Part shown: positions 27,948 to 41,415 of the stretch, in pieces
How positions within the stretch are numbered: the stretch's first letter is position 1
Layout of the letters: each line of letters begins with the position of its first letter
NCBI GenBank assembly: GCA_016946835.1
Contig: JACVTC010000029.1
Coordinates: forward strand, 1,137,501 to 1,201,500
Reading direction: 5' to 3'
Length of the DNA stretch: 64,000 nt
From: Neocallimastix lanati (nom. inval.)
Taxonomy: Eukaryota > Neocallimastigomycota > Neocallimastigomycetes > Neocallimastigales > Neocallimastigaceae
Translations under genes and position numbers: made by a program
Notes under the pieces: model-generated
Database searches by the model: none
What the model was told of the DNA's origin: nothing
The model's input: the letters and a program-made list of their open reading frames with translations, nothing else

Positions 27948-29728
27948 TGTTAACTTTATTAATATAAAGTTATATTCTAGCCTAAGTTTAATAAAATATT
28001 AAATAAAATTATATTAAATACATTGTAATTATAAATTAAATATAAATTAATATGTATCTAGAACAAACCACAATTTAAATATAAAAACATATAATTTTGT
28101 CTGTACTTAAAATCTTTGTTAACCATTTATTTATATTCTATATTAATTAATAAAACAATCTTTAATAGATTAAGAGTCTCATCAATCGAAAATGTCTGAC
28201 AGCGCTGAATGTTTCGTTTATAAGGGTTCCAACTTCAAAATGTGGAAAAAGTTACTCATTAACATTTTGAAAGCTAAAGACTTTTCTAATTACGTCACTT
28301 CCAATATTTTTAATGAAGGTGATAAAGACCTTGAAAATTTTGGGGAAATTGATAAAAATAATTCGAAAGTTGTTGCTATCATCATCAAGTCTGTGGATGA
28401 ATCAATTTATCAAGATATTGAGGATTTGGAATCTGCTTATGACCTGATCAAGAAATTGGAAGAGATAAACCAAGAAACAGATGAACTAATTGTAGAGAAA
28501 TTAATCAAGCAACTGAAAATTATGAAGCCTCAAAACTATATGGAAGTTTTAAAATGTTTATCTGATATGTTAAACAACGAATCAACTTGGATTTATGATT
28601 CTGGTGCAATTGTACACATTATTAATGACAGAAGTTTATTAACTAACTTTAATAAATAAAAAATTAATTTAACTTATGCTAACAATTCTGAAATGGAATT
28701 CGATGGATTTGGTACATGCAAAGACACAATTAACGGTTACGATATTACCTTAAGCAAAGTATTTTATTCAAGACATGCAAATAAAAATTTGATTAGTGGA
28801 ATTTAATTTGCTTACACCGAATTAATCTCAATAACTAAACTTATTAACAATGAGCCACACCTTATCATTATAGATAATAATAACAATATTATTAACACTT
28901 ATAGATCAATTGATGGATGAAACACTTTCAGAATTAAAATAAATAATAAATATAAAAATTTAATTATGAACAATGAAAACCATAATCTTTGGCATAGAAG
29001 ACTTGGTCACTTTTATCACAAAGATTTATCAGTTGACATTATTATTAATTTTTTCAAATATTTAAATGACCTTTTTCCAAACTATACAATTACTAATTTT
29101 AAATCGGACCAAGGTAAAGAATATTGTAGTAGAAGAGTAGAAGAGTCAACAAATTCTGTAAAAAGAATGGTATTAGAAAACTCTATTCTCCTCCGAAAAA
29201 TCCCTAATATAATGGTATTGCTGAACGTTTTAATCAAACCATTATTTATTCTTTAAAATGTTTACTAAGCTAGAGTAAACTTAACATTAGATTTTTGGAC
29301 TTTGCTATCCATTATTCCAAATATCTTTATAATCTTACTCCTCATTCTGGAATTATTAATCAAATTCCCAATGAAGTATTTTTTGGTACTCCCGTTCATG
29401 TCAATCATGTTAAAGTTTTTGGATGTATCGCATATTATAAGGATTTCTCTCCCAAAAAAGGAAAATTAAATCCTAATGATAAAAAAAGATTTTTTCTTAG
29501 GATTCATTAATGATTCAAACTCTTATTTAATAATGGACTATAATAATTTTTCTTTAAATCAAGTAAGAGAAGTTATGTTTCAAGAAGATACCCCAACCTG
29601 TATAACTAAGGATATTACGAAAAGAATCTCATCTTATATTAAAAATAATAATAATAATAATAAATTAAATTTATGTTTAGATTTATCTTTTATCAATAAA
29701 TTATTAAGCAATTATATAAATAATTATG

Positions 29729-29765
<37 letters not shown>

Positions 29766-30002
29766 TAATAATAATGATAGTAATATCAGCAATAATTATT
29801 ACAGTAATGATAATAATTATTATATTCCTGATAATAATATCATTAATATTCCTGACAATCAACCTATTAATAATAATTTTTCTAATAATTATATTCTTAA
29901 TAATAATTATAATAACAATTTACCTGATGATAATAATGGTAATAATAATAACCTTAACAATAATTTAAATATTGATAATTATAATATTTCAAATCAAAAT
30001 AA

Positions 30003-30036
<34 letters not shown>

Positions 30037-31568
30037 TTTTCTAATCATAAAAATGAAAAATTTTTAATTAATAATAATATGTCAAAAAATAATTTTAATA
30101 ATAATTTTAATAATATTAATAATAAAAATAATTTTTTATATTATAAAAATTTTTCAAATAATTTTATTAATTCTAATAACAATTCTATTGGCCCAAAAAT
30201 TCTACAATGGTAAAAATTTTTCGGATGCAATAAATTCAGAATTTAATCAAAATTTAGAAAATTTTAATCAAAATACAAATACCAGTACAATAATCAATGA
30301 AAATTTTTCATATACCAAAAATTTTTCTGATTCAAATTATGTACAACATTCTAATAATAAAAAATTTTTAATTTATGAAAATTTTAATTCAAAAAATGAT
30401 CAAAATTTTATTATCAGATGTAGGTAAAAATAATAATATTAACAATAATTCAATTAATAATAATCTAAATATTAATAAAAACAATAAAAGAAAATCTAAT
30501 TTTACTAATAATAATATTATTAAATATTAATAATAATAATATTGATTTTTACAACAATAATAATATTATTAATTTTAATAATAATAATAATAATTTTAAT
30601 TTTAATAATGATAATTTTATTAATACTATTGAAACTGAAAATGAAGAAGTTCCGAAAACTTATCAAAAAGCCCTCAATTGTAATCATGCCGATGAATGGG
30701 ATATTGCCATTCAAGAAGAACTCAAAATTTTATATAATAATAATACAATGACTTTTGTTGGAAAACTAACGAAAGGAAAACGACCAAACTTCTACAAGAT
30801 GGGTTTTTGCAATTAAAAAAGGATGAAAATAATAAAATTATTAAAAGAAAGGCCAGACTTGTTGTAAGAGGTTTTGCTCAAAGATACGGTATTGATTATG
30901 AGCTTACATACAGTCCAACCTTAAACATTGATTATATAAAATTACTTCTCGCTTATGCTGCCAAACTTCAATGGAATGTTTACCAATTAGATTTTAAATC
31001 AGCCTACCTAAATGCCGCCTTAGACAAAGAAATTTACACCGAGATTCCATACGGCGATGAAAACTACGGCAAAGGCTATTGGGTACTAAATAAGACATTA
31101 TACTGTCTTAAACATTCAGGTTGCCAGTGTAATAAAACCATTACAAAATTTTTAACTAAAAACAAATTTCATCAATCTATGTGTTTTCTTCAAAAAGCTT
31201 AAGGTTAAACTAACTTGTGTCATAGGACTTTATGTTGATGATATGCTAATTATAGGTAAAAATTTCGAAATCGTTAAAATTGTTTCAAGAATTAAAGATA
31301 ACTTTAAATATCAAAATGTTGGTTATATTAGGAATCAAAATAGAAAGAGAAAACAAAGATTGATAAATTATATTTTTCAAGTTTAATAAAATCTTAAATT
31401 ATATTAAATACATTGTAATTATAAATAAAATATACATTAATATGTGTCTAGAATAAGCCACAATTTAAATATAAAATCATGTCTATACTTTAAATCTTTG
31501 TTAACTATTTATTTATATTCTATAAATAATAAATCTATATTAATTAATAATCAATCTTTAATATTTAA
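27948..31568 (+). mobile_element. Ty1/copia retrotransposon fossil with both LTRs (family 1)
   Basis: The 5' LTR (27948-28166, starting TGTTAACTTTATTAATATAA) and a somewhat shortened 3' LTR (about 31377-31568) flank an internal region in copia order. Gag starts at 28192 (MSDSAECFVYKGSNFKMWKK). A protease box WIYDSGA is near 28590, and the integrase zinc region LWHRRLGHFYH near 28990, with integrase core remnants to about 29500. A long Asn-rich linker covers about 29640-30640. Reverse transcriptase follows, with WNVYQLDFKSAYLNAALD and a YVDDM box near 31230. The element is broken in several places and cut before RNase H. The LTRs differ by a handful of substitutions plus small indels in about 150 alignable bases, so it is middle-aged rather than ancient. 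Confidence 0.9.
28167..28180 (+). promoter_or_regulatory. Primer-binding site complementary to tRNA-Lys(CUU) anticodon arm
   Basis: AGATTAAGAGTCTC directly follows the 5' LTR and precedes gag by 11 bases. Its reverse complement, GAGACTCTTAATCT, is the anticodon stem-loop of tRNA-Lys with anticodon CTT. The match continues two more bases (AT). Priming from a tRNA half, as in Drosophila copia with initiator tRNA, is inferred. The same 14 bases stand upstream of gag in the copia fossil at 46-50.6 kb. Confidence 0.75.
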
Positions 31569-31888
31569 TAAATAAAAAAATAAATATATTATTTATTTAA
31601 TTATTTATTAAATTATTTTTTCCATTTATTTTTTTTTTTTTTTTTTTTTTTTTTTATATTATTTAAATATAATAAACTATTCTCTTTTCTATTTATATAA
31701 TAACTGAATTTTTTTTTTAAAAAATTATATATTACTTAACCATTTCAATTTTTATCTCTAAATTTAAATTAATTACGAACAAACATTAACTCTATTTAAT
31801 TTATATTTCTTATATATATAGTTTTCTTTTTTGAAAGTATTTTAAATATTTTAAATAGGCAAATAAAAAAAATAATCATAATATATAT

Positions 31889-31922
<34 letters not shown>

Positions 31923-32753
31923 ATTAAAGTTCATTTTTATCTAAAAAATAAAAGTAAAATGAAAATCCTCAATTCATAATAATTAATAATTTTATTTCTA
32001 ATTTCTAATATAAATCTTATAAATATATATTATAAAAAAAATATATATATATATATATTATATATGTAAAATTATTAATATAATAAAAAAAAATAAAAAT
32101 AAAAAGTTTAAATTAATTATTAAATTTTAAGAAAGATTTTATAATAATTAGGATTGAATTTATAAAATAAGATTATAATATAAGATCATATATATATATA
32201 CATATTTTTTTCCTTATTTTTATAAATTAAAATTTATAATATTTTCTTCCTTCTTTTTTTTTTTTTTTTTTTTTTCTAATATTATTTAAATTTAATATTT
32301 TTTAATAAAATTAGATTATTTTATAAATATTATTTAAGGTAGATATTAGATATATTAAATTTTTATTAAAAATAAAAATATATAATTTAATAATGAAAAT
32401 AAAATAAAAATAGATAGTTTGTTACTCCATAAAAAATACTGGTAAAAATTATTTTAAAAGTAATATTAAAGTAACCTTCAATTTTAATATTGTTTTTGGT
32501 ATATATATTAAATATTTTAATGTATGTAATTTTATTATTTCAAATAATTATTTTAATAATATTTTAATATTTTTTTATTTTTTTATTTTATTTTATATTA
32601 ATTTCCTTTTTATAAAAAGAATTATTTACTTAGCACATAAAACAATAATAATAATAAAAAAAAAAATTATTGTATCATAATTAATAATCATTAAAATATT
32701 TTATTTTTGAAAATTAATTATTTTTTTTCAATGATATATTACATAAAATTATT
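31569..32753 (+). repeat. Duplicated 5' flank of receptor C (copy also at 37118-38346)
   Basis: From the end of the family-1 LTR to exon 1 of receptor C, about 1.2 kb matches the corresponding stretch upstream of receptor D. Shared landmarks are AATATAATAAACTATTCTC, GATAGTTTGTTACTCCATAA and GGTAAAAACAGTTTATTTTC. More diverged versions stand upstream of copies B and E. It presumably carries the receptor promoter, but no defined element can be named in such AT-rich DNA. Confidence 0.85.
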
Positions 32754-33543
32754 ATGAGATTATTTACATTTTTAATTTTTATTATTATTATTTTTTTAAA
32801 AGGTAAAAACAGTTTATTTTCCTATTTGATGTTTTTTTTAAAAAAAAAAATGTTTTATTGAAATTAATATTTTATTTTAATATTTAAAAATAATATATAT
32901 ATATGTTATATTTTTTAAATATATATATATATATATATATATTTAGAAAGATGTAATACTTTAGAATTAAATGCTGTAGCATTCTCATTTCAAAACAACG
33001 TTTTATATTTAACAGATCTAATAAACAAATTTAATGAGTATACAAAACAAAATAATATTGGCATACATGTTACATTAAATCTATATTCACTAGATAATTC
33101 TACAATATATGTCGATGATTACGGATCAACAATAGAATCCATACTTTCTCGAGGTTCAATCAAATATGATATTTTTTTTTATGATACCATGTATTCTCCG
33201 AGGTATTCCTCCTATTTAATAGATTTAATGGATTGGTTACCTGAGGATCATATGGCTATGTATTCCTCTGGTATTACATCCCAATCTTGTACTTATAAAG
33301 GCAAATGGGTTGGTTTAGTATGTAATAAACCAAAGAAAAAAAAATTTTGTTTTTTAAATATATATATATAATTATTTTAAATAACATATAAAAATGATAA
33401 TTAAATTAATATTTCATTAAATTATTTTTAGTTATCATAAAATCCGATTTATAAAATTAAATATTTACTATATTATTAAATATTTATTATTATTATTATT
33501 AAATATTTATTATTATTATTATTAAATATTTATTATTATTATA

Positions 33544-33588
<45 letters not shown>

Positions 33589-34066
33589 TATTTTTTTTGT
33601 TTAATTAAAATACAAGCCATTAACTGCTGACTTTGATGTTTTATATTCAAATATAGATTTATTAAATAAATATGGAAAAGAGATACCAAAAACATGGGAT
33701 GAATTAATCAGTACTGGAAATTTTATTTTAGAAAATGAAAGAAAAAATGGAAATGAAGATTTAATAGGATATAATGGACTATTTGCTGGTAAAAAATTAT
33801 AATAATCTTATTTATTTATCATATATTATAAAAATAAAATAAAATAAAATAAAATAAAATAAAATAAAATAAAATAAAATAAAATAAAATAAAATAAAAT
33901 AAAATAAAATAAAATAAAATAAAATAAAATAAAATAAAATAAAATAAAATAAAATAAAATAAAATAAAATAAAATAAAATAAATAAAATAAAAATAAAAA
34001 TAAAATAAATAAAATAAAATAAAAATACAATAAAAATAAAATAAAAATTAAATAAAAATAAAATTA

Positions 34067-34113
<47 letters not shown>

Positions 34114-35963
34114 TAAATATATATTTTATTATATTATGTAATATCTGTATATATATTAATATTTATATTAAAAGATCAAGAATCTGGGATGATATCTATA
34201 CTAGAATTTATATATTCATTTAGAAAAACAAAAGATGCACCTTTTCCAAAATACACAGATCAAGAAGCAGTAGATGCATTGAATAAAATTAAAGAACTAA
34301 AAGATGCATTAGCATCTGGTAAATTTTTTTTTTTTATGATTTTTACTGCAAATTAAATTAAAAATTAAAAATATTAATAAAAAAAAAAAAAAAAAAAAAT
34401 CTATTAATAAATATTTAAATATGAATTAAATATTAATATGATTAAAAATAAATATATATATATATTTTATTTTTGTTTATGATAGATATTATATTCAAAA
34501 TGGAAGAAAATGAAGCAGTTGAAAAAATATTTAATGGAAATGCAATTTTTATTAAATTTTTTGATGTTTGGAATATACATCCTTCATATAAAAAAACAAT
34601 ATTAGTAGGTAATAAAGAAGGTGTTTCAGCATCAATTCTTGGGGGTTCAAATATTGGAATAAATAAATATATTTCTGATGAAAGAAAAAAAGGGGCCGTT
34701 GAAGTTGTGAAATTTTTAACATCTTATGATACTCAAAAATTTTTAGTCATAAACTATAAGAAAGGATCTGCAATTAATGCTTTATATGATGATGAAGAAG
34801 TATGTAAAGAATATGATTGTAATTTAGCAAAAGGTATTCAGTTTATTGCAAGACCGAGTGCTCTTACAAATGATTATGATGAATATTCTAGAACTTTAAG
34901 AAGGTATTTAAATGAATTTTTATATGGAGATAAAGATGCTGTTGAAGCATTAAATGAAATAAATGATATCACTAGAATTTATGATATACCTATTAATTAT
35001 TCGGAATCATCAGTTGGTTTCATAATATTTATTTTAACTATAGTAATTATGTTAATTATATTATCATCGTTGATATTTCTTTTTATCAGAAAGTACAAAG
35101 AATATTTCAATTTTTTTAGTTTAGATTTATGGATAATAATATTTACTGGATACATCATCACTCTCTTTTATGTATTCACCGAATATGGAGAAGTGAAGAG
35201 ATGGAAATGTCATTTAAAATATTTATTTATATCTTTGGGATTAACATTGATATTTATTCCAATACTTTATAAATTACTTGTTAATTTTCCATATAATGAT
35301 GAAAATAATAAGTTTTTCGGATGGATTAATCAAAAAAGAAATAAAATTATATTTATTTCATTTTTTTTAATATATGAAATTGTTTTCCTATTTCTTCGGA
35401 TTATTCCATCCTATGAAATTAAATATCATTATATTCATGATGGTAAAAATTATGAAACATGTAAAATAAATAAAGTATTTGGATATATATTAATATATTT
35501 AATTATGATAGAAAAAATAATTATTTTATTATTGATTTCATTACTGATATTTATGGAATGGAATATTTTAAATTCATCGACAGATATAAAGTTAATGACT
35601 ACCAGTATATATATTACCATTTTAATGTTAATTTTGTCGATTCTTTATAAGTTAATTATCATTAATAATTACCTATTACATTTTATAATAAAGACATTAT
35701 TAATAATTTCATTTGTTTTTTCTCATTTCTTTTTTTTCTATGTAATACGAATCTTCTTATTTATATTTGATAATAAAAATAAAAATATAATAGAAATAAA
35801 ACCAGTATCTGCAGTTACCACTAGTAATATATCAAATGAAGTATCTAAAAATAAAAGTTATGTGGAAAAAGATAAAAAAACTTCAATGTTATCAGCAATA
35901 ATGAATTATCATAATTACACTGGAGAAGAGAGTAAAAAAAAAATTATTTTTAGCGATAATTAA
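32754..35963 (+). CDS. Class C GPCR with bacterial-type solute-binding ectodomain, copy C
   Basis: Exons: 32754-32802 (signal peptide MRLFTFLIFIIIIFLK), 32947-33317, 33617-33788, 34175-34318, 34486-35963. They have the same lengths and phases as copies B and D and give 737 residues. The ectodomain exons are close to copy D (shared NNIGIHVTLNLYSLDNST and SRGSIKYDIFFYD). From about 35290 to the stop and into the 3' flank, the sequence is identical to copy A (KNKSYVEKDKKTSMLSAIMN in the tail). The gene is thus a mosaic, best explained by gene conversion. Intron 3 holds a long (AAAAT)n array. All splice sites are intact. Role as for the other copies: a membrane receptor with a sugar-binding-protein-like outer domain; the ligand is unknown. 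Confidence 0.9.
33830..34020. repeat. (AAAAT)n microsatellite in intron 3 of receptor C
   Basis: More than 30 AAAAT units sit in the same intron that carries (ATA)n in copy B and short AAAAT tracts in copy D. A TAA tract follows at 34071-34110. The poly-Phe/Tyr/Ile frame across it is an artefact. Confidence 0.95.
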
Positions 35964-36345
35964 TATATATTAATATAGATATATGTGTTTATTTTTTTAA
36001 ATAAAAAAATTAAATTAGAATATAAATTCAAATAATTAATTATTAACTAATAAAAAATAAAAAAAAAGTAAAATTAAAAAAAATTATAAATAATTATTTA
36101 AAAGTGAATAAAATATTTTTTTTAGTATTTTATACATATCAATTTTAATTTTAATATATATAAAAAAAAATATTAAAATAAATAATTAATATATATAATA
36201 TAAAAATAAAATAATAATAACCAAATGAAAAGATCATCAAAATTTTTAATAATTTTAAACCATTAAAGTAATTTGGGAGGAAAATAATAATTTTTATTAT
36301 CATTTATTATTGTGAACTCCCCATTTATTTATCTATTTTATTCAT

Positions 36346-36380
<35 letters not shown>

Positions 36381-36878
36381 TTATAATTTTCCACGTTATA
36401 CATAACATAAACCTATGTTATTGTATTTTTAATTTATTTTTAATTTATTTTATGTATATTATATATAAATCACATGATGTATTATATGATATGCAGGACT
36501 TTTATGTGCTACTAATTTTTAATAGTATTGCTATATTTAATTAACCTTTATTAATATATTTTAATTTAAAAACCCAATTAACCAAGGGTCTTCTCTAAAC
36601 TACAATCAAGAAAAATAGTTATTAGGAAATCTTTATAATAATTTAATTATTAATAATAATAAATATACATTTAAAATATATTATATCGGAGTATAGTATA
36701 ATATATAATAATTATATATTAAAAATAATAAATAAAATAAATATTTACTATATAATTCTTAAAAATGAAAATAAGAATAAAAAAGTTAAATATATAATAA
36801 TATAATTGTATAATAAATATAAATATAATAAATATCAACTATATATATTTAATTATAATTAAAATAACTATATATATA
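35964..36878. other. 3' flank of receptor C and spacer
   Basis: The first 100 bp repeat the 3' flank of receptor A almost exactly. A further block (AAATGAAAAGATCATCAAAA, then AAAGTAATTTGGGAG) is shared with the 3' flank of receptor D at about 41648. The rest (36300-36878) is AT-rich with no gene recognised. Confidence 0.65.
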
Positions 36879-36901
36879 GAAATTTTTCGAAATGCTCCCC
36901 C
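36879..36901. repeat. Isolated end of the foldback element family
   Basis: TTTTTCGAAATGCTCCCCC is the reverse complement of the outermost left end of the element at 17089 (GGGGGAGGTGCATTTCGAAA), lacking three bases. It directly abuts the solo LTR at 36903. Confidence 0.6.
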
Positions 36902-36902
36902 A

Positions 36903-37117
36903 TGTTAACTTTATTAATATAAAGTTATATTCTAGCTTAAGTTTAAAAAAATATTTAATTATATTATATTGGTAATTATAAATTAATATGCTCTAAAACA
37001 AACCAAAATTTAAATATAAAAACATGTAATTTTGTCTGTACTTTAAATCTTTGTTAACCATTTATTTATATTCTATAAATAATAAATTTTTATTAATTAA
37101 TAAACAATCTTAAATAT
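36903..37117 (+). mobile_element. Solo LTR of copia family 1
   Basis: It begins TGTTAACTTTATTAATATAA and matches the 5' LTR at 27948 over its whole length (ATTTTGTCTGTACTTTAAAT and TTTGTTAACCATTTATTTAT are shared). No internal element follows. Instead, the 3' neighbour is the same DNA that follows the 3' LTR at 31568. This places the LTR at the equivalent position upstream of receptor D. Confidence 0.85.
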
Positions 37118-37179
37118 TTAATAAATAAAAAAATAAATATATTATTTATTTAATTATTTATTAAATTATTTTTTCCATT

Positions 37180-37224
<45 letters not shown>

Positions 37225-37821
37225 TTATTTAAATATAATAAACTATTCTCTTTTCTATTTATATAATAACTGAATTTTTTTTTTTCTAAAAATTATATAT
37301 TACTTAACCATTTCAAATTTTATCACTTATCACTAAATTTAAATTAATTATAAACATTAACTCTATTTAATTTATATTTCTTATATATATAGTTTTCTTT
37401 TTTGAAAGTATTTTAAATATTTTAAATAGGCAAATAAAAAAAATAATCATAATATATATTCTTTTTTTTTTTTTTTTTTTTTTTTTGTATTAAAATTTAT
37501 TTTTATCTAAAAAAATAAAAGTTAAATAAAAATCCTCAATTTATAATAATTAATAATGTTATTTCTAATTTCTAATATAAATCTTATAAATATATATTAT
37601 AAAATAAAAAAAAATATATATATAAAATTAAAAATATAATAAAAAAAAAATAAAACTAAAAATTAAAAGTTTATTTTAATTATTAAATTTTAAGTAAGAT
37701 TTTATAATAATTAGTATTGAATTTATAAAATAAGATTATAATATAAATAAGAATATATAAATATATATATATATATTTTTTCTTTATTTTTATAAATTAA
37801 AATTTATAATATTTTCTTCCT

Positions 37822-37867
<46 letters not shown>

Positions 37868-38346
37868 ATTTAAATTTAATATTTTTTTAATAAAATTAGA
37901 TTATTTTATAAATATTATTTAATATAGATATTAGATATATCAAATTTTTATTAAAAATAAAGATATATAATTTAATAATGAAAATAAAATAAAAATAGAT
38001 AGTTTGTTACTCCATAAAAAATACTGGTAAAAAATTTTTTAAAAGTAAAATTAAAGTAACCTTCAATTTTAATATTGTTTTTGGTATATATATTAAATAT
38101 TTTAATGTAATTTTATTATTTCAAATAATTAATTTAATAATATTTTAATATTTTAATATTTTTTTATTTTTTTATTTTATTTTATATTAATTTCCTTTTT
38201 ATAAAAAGAATTATTTACTTTGCACATAAAACAATAATAATAATAAAAAAAAAAAAAAATTATTGTATCATAATTAATAATCATTAAAATATTTTATTTT
38301 TGAAAATTAATTATTTTCTTTCAATGATATATTACATAAAATTATT

Positions 38347-39099
38347 ATGAGATTATTTACATTTTTAATTTTTATTATTATTATTTTTTTAAAAGGTAAA
38401 AACAGTTTATTTTCCTATTTTATGTTTTTTTTAAAAAAAAAAATGTTTTATTGAAATTAATATTTTATTTTAATATTTAAAAATAATATATATATATGTT
38501 ATATTTTTTAAATATATATATATATATATATATATATTTAGAAAGATGTAATACTTTAGAATTAAATGCTGTAGCATTCTCATTTCAAATCAAAGATTCA
38601 TATTTAGCAGTTCTAATAAACAAATTTAATGAGTATACAAAACAAAATAATATTGGCATACATGTTACATTAAATCTATATTCACTAGATAATTCTACAA
38701 AATATGTCAATGATTACGGATCAACAATAGAATCCATACTTTCTCGAGGTTCAATCAAATATGATATCTTTTTTTATGATAACATGTATTCTCCAAGATA
38801 TTCTTCCTATTTTATAGATTTAATGGATTGGTTACCTGAGGATCATATGGCTATGTATTCCTCTGGTATTGCATCCCAATCTTGTACTTATAAAGGCAAA
38901 TGGGTTGGTTTAGTATGTAATAAACCAAAGAAAAAAAAAATTTTTTTTTTTAAATATAAATATATAATTATTTTAAATAACATATAAAAACGATAATTAA
39001 ATTAATATTTCATTAAATTATTTTTAGTTATCATAAAATCCGATTTATAAAATTAAATATTTACTATATTATTAAATATTTATTATTATTATTATTAAA

Positions 39100-39170
<71 letters not shown>

Positions 39171-39520
39171 TATTTTTTTTGTTTAATTAAAATACAAGCC
39201 ATTAACTGCTGACTTTGATGTTTTATATTCAAATATAGATTTATTAAATAAATATGGAAAAGAGATACCGAAAACATGGGATGAATTAATCAGTACTGGA
39301 AATTTTATTTTAGAAAATGAAAGAAAAAATGGAAATGAAGATTTAATAGGATATAATGGACTATTTGCTGGTAAAAAATTATAATAATCTTATTTATTAT
39401 CATATATTATAAAAAAAAATAAAATAAAATAAAATAAAATAAAAATAAAGTAAAAATAAAATAAAAACAGAATAAAAATAAAATAAAAATACAATAAAAA
39501 TTAAATAAAAATAAAATTAA

Positions 39521-39554
<34 letters not shown>

Positions 39555-41415
39555 TAATTATATATTTTATTATATTATGTAATATCTGTATATATATTTA
39601 TATTTATATTAAAAGATCAAGAATCTGGGATGATATCTATACTAGAATATATATATTCATTTAGAAAAACAAAAGATTCACCTTTTCCAAAATACACAGA
39701 TCAAGAAGCAGTAGATGCATTGAATAAAATTAAAGAACTAAAAGATGCATTAGCATCTGGTAAATTTTTTTTTTATAATATTTACTGAAAATTAAATTAA
39801 AAATTAGTTTAAAATATTAAAAAAAAAAAATCTATTAATAAATATTTAAATATGAATTAGAATTAATTAATTATAAATTATATATATATAATTAAATATA
39901 TATATAAATATATATATTTTATTTCTATTTATAAAAGATATTATATTTAAAATGGAAGAAGAAGAAACAATTGAAAAATTATTTAGTGCAAATGCAATTT
40001 TTATTAAATTTTTTGATATTTCGAATATACATCCTTCATATAAAAAAACAATATTAGTAGGTAATAAAGAAGGAGTTTCAGCATCAATTCTTGGGGGTTC
40101 AAATATTGGAATAAATAAATATATTTCTGATGAAAGAAAAAAAGGAGCCGTTGAAGTTGTGAAATTTTTAACATCTTATGATTCTCAAAAATTTTTAGTC
40201 ATAAACTATAAGATAGGATCTGCAATTAATGCCTTATATGATGATGAAGAAGTATGTAAAGAATATGATTGTAATTTAGCAAAAGGTATTCAGTATATTG
40301 CAAGACCGAGTGCTCTTACAAATGATTATGATGAATATTCTAGAACTTTAAGAAGGTATTTCGTTGAATTTTTATATGGAGATAAAGATGCTGTTGAAGC
40401 ATTAAATGAAATAAATGATATCACTAGAATTTATGATATATCTATTAATTATTCGGAATCATCAGTTGGTTTCATAATATTTATTTTAACTATAGTAATT
40501 ATTTTAATTATATTATCATCGTTGATATTTCTTTTTATCAGAAAGTACAAAGAATATTTCAATTTTTTTAGTTTAGATTTATGGATAATAATATTTATTG
40601 GATACATCATCTCTCTCTTTTGTGTGTTCACCGAATATGGAGAAGTGAAAAGATGGAAATGTCATTTAAAATATTTATTTATATCTTTGGGATTAACATT
40701 GATATTTATTCCAATACTTTATAAATTACTTGTTAATTTTCCATATAATGATGAAAATAATAAGTTTTTTGGATGGATTAATCAAAAAAGAAATAAAATT
40801 ATATTTATTTCATTTTTTTTAATATATGAAATTATTTTTCAATTACTTTTAATTATTCCATCCTATGAAATTAAATATCATTATATTCATGATGGTAAAA
40901 ATTATGAAACATGTGAGATAAATAAATTATTTGGATATATATTAATATCTTTTATTATAATAGAAAAAATAATTATTTTAATATTAATTTCATTACTGGT
41001 ATTTATGGAATGGAATATTTTAAATTCATTGACAGATATAAAGTTAATGATTACCAGTATATATATTACCATTTTAGTATCAGTTGCATCGATTCTATAT
41101 AAATTAATTACTATTAATGATTATCTGATTTACTTTATATTAAAATCATCGATAATAATTTTATTCGTTTTATCCCATTTCATTTTTTTCTACGTAATAC
41201 GAATCTTCTTATTTTTATTTAATAATAAAGATAAAAATATAATAAAAGTGAAACCAGTATCTGCCGTTACCACTAGTAATATATTAAATGAAATATCTAA
41301 AAATAAAAGTTATGTGGAAAAAGGTAGAAAAGCTTCAATGTTATCAGCAATAATGAATTATCATAATTACACTGGAGAAGAGAGTGAAAATAAAATTTCT
41401 TTAAGAAGTAATTAA
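38347..41415 (+). CDS. Class C GPCR with bacterial-type solute-binding ectodomain, copy D
   Basis: Exons: 38347-38395 (signal peptide as in copy C), 38542-38912, 39199-39370, 39616-39759, 39938-41415. They have phases and lengths identical to B and C and give 737 residues. The ectodomain is nearest to copy C. TM4-TM6 resemble copy B (FQLLLIIPSYE, CEINKLFGYILISF), and the tail has its own ending (SENKISLRSN). The seven hydrophobic segments and the paired class C cysteines are present. All splice junctions fit GT-AG. It is probably functional. The upstream DNA from the solo LTR to exon 1 repeats that of copy C, so transcription control is likely shared. Confidence 0.9.

Noticed and set aside
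29726-29968. 80-codon poly-Ile open frame
   Set aside because: It is the shadow frame of the Asn-rich linker of the copia fossil.
33812-34030. 72-codon Phe/Tyr/Ile/Leu open frame
   Set aside because: It is a reading through the (AAAAT)n intron microsatellite.
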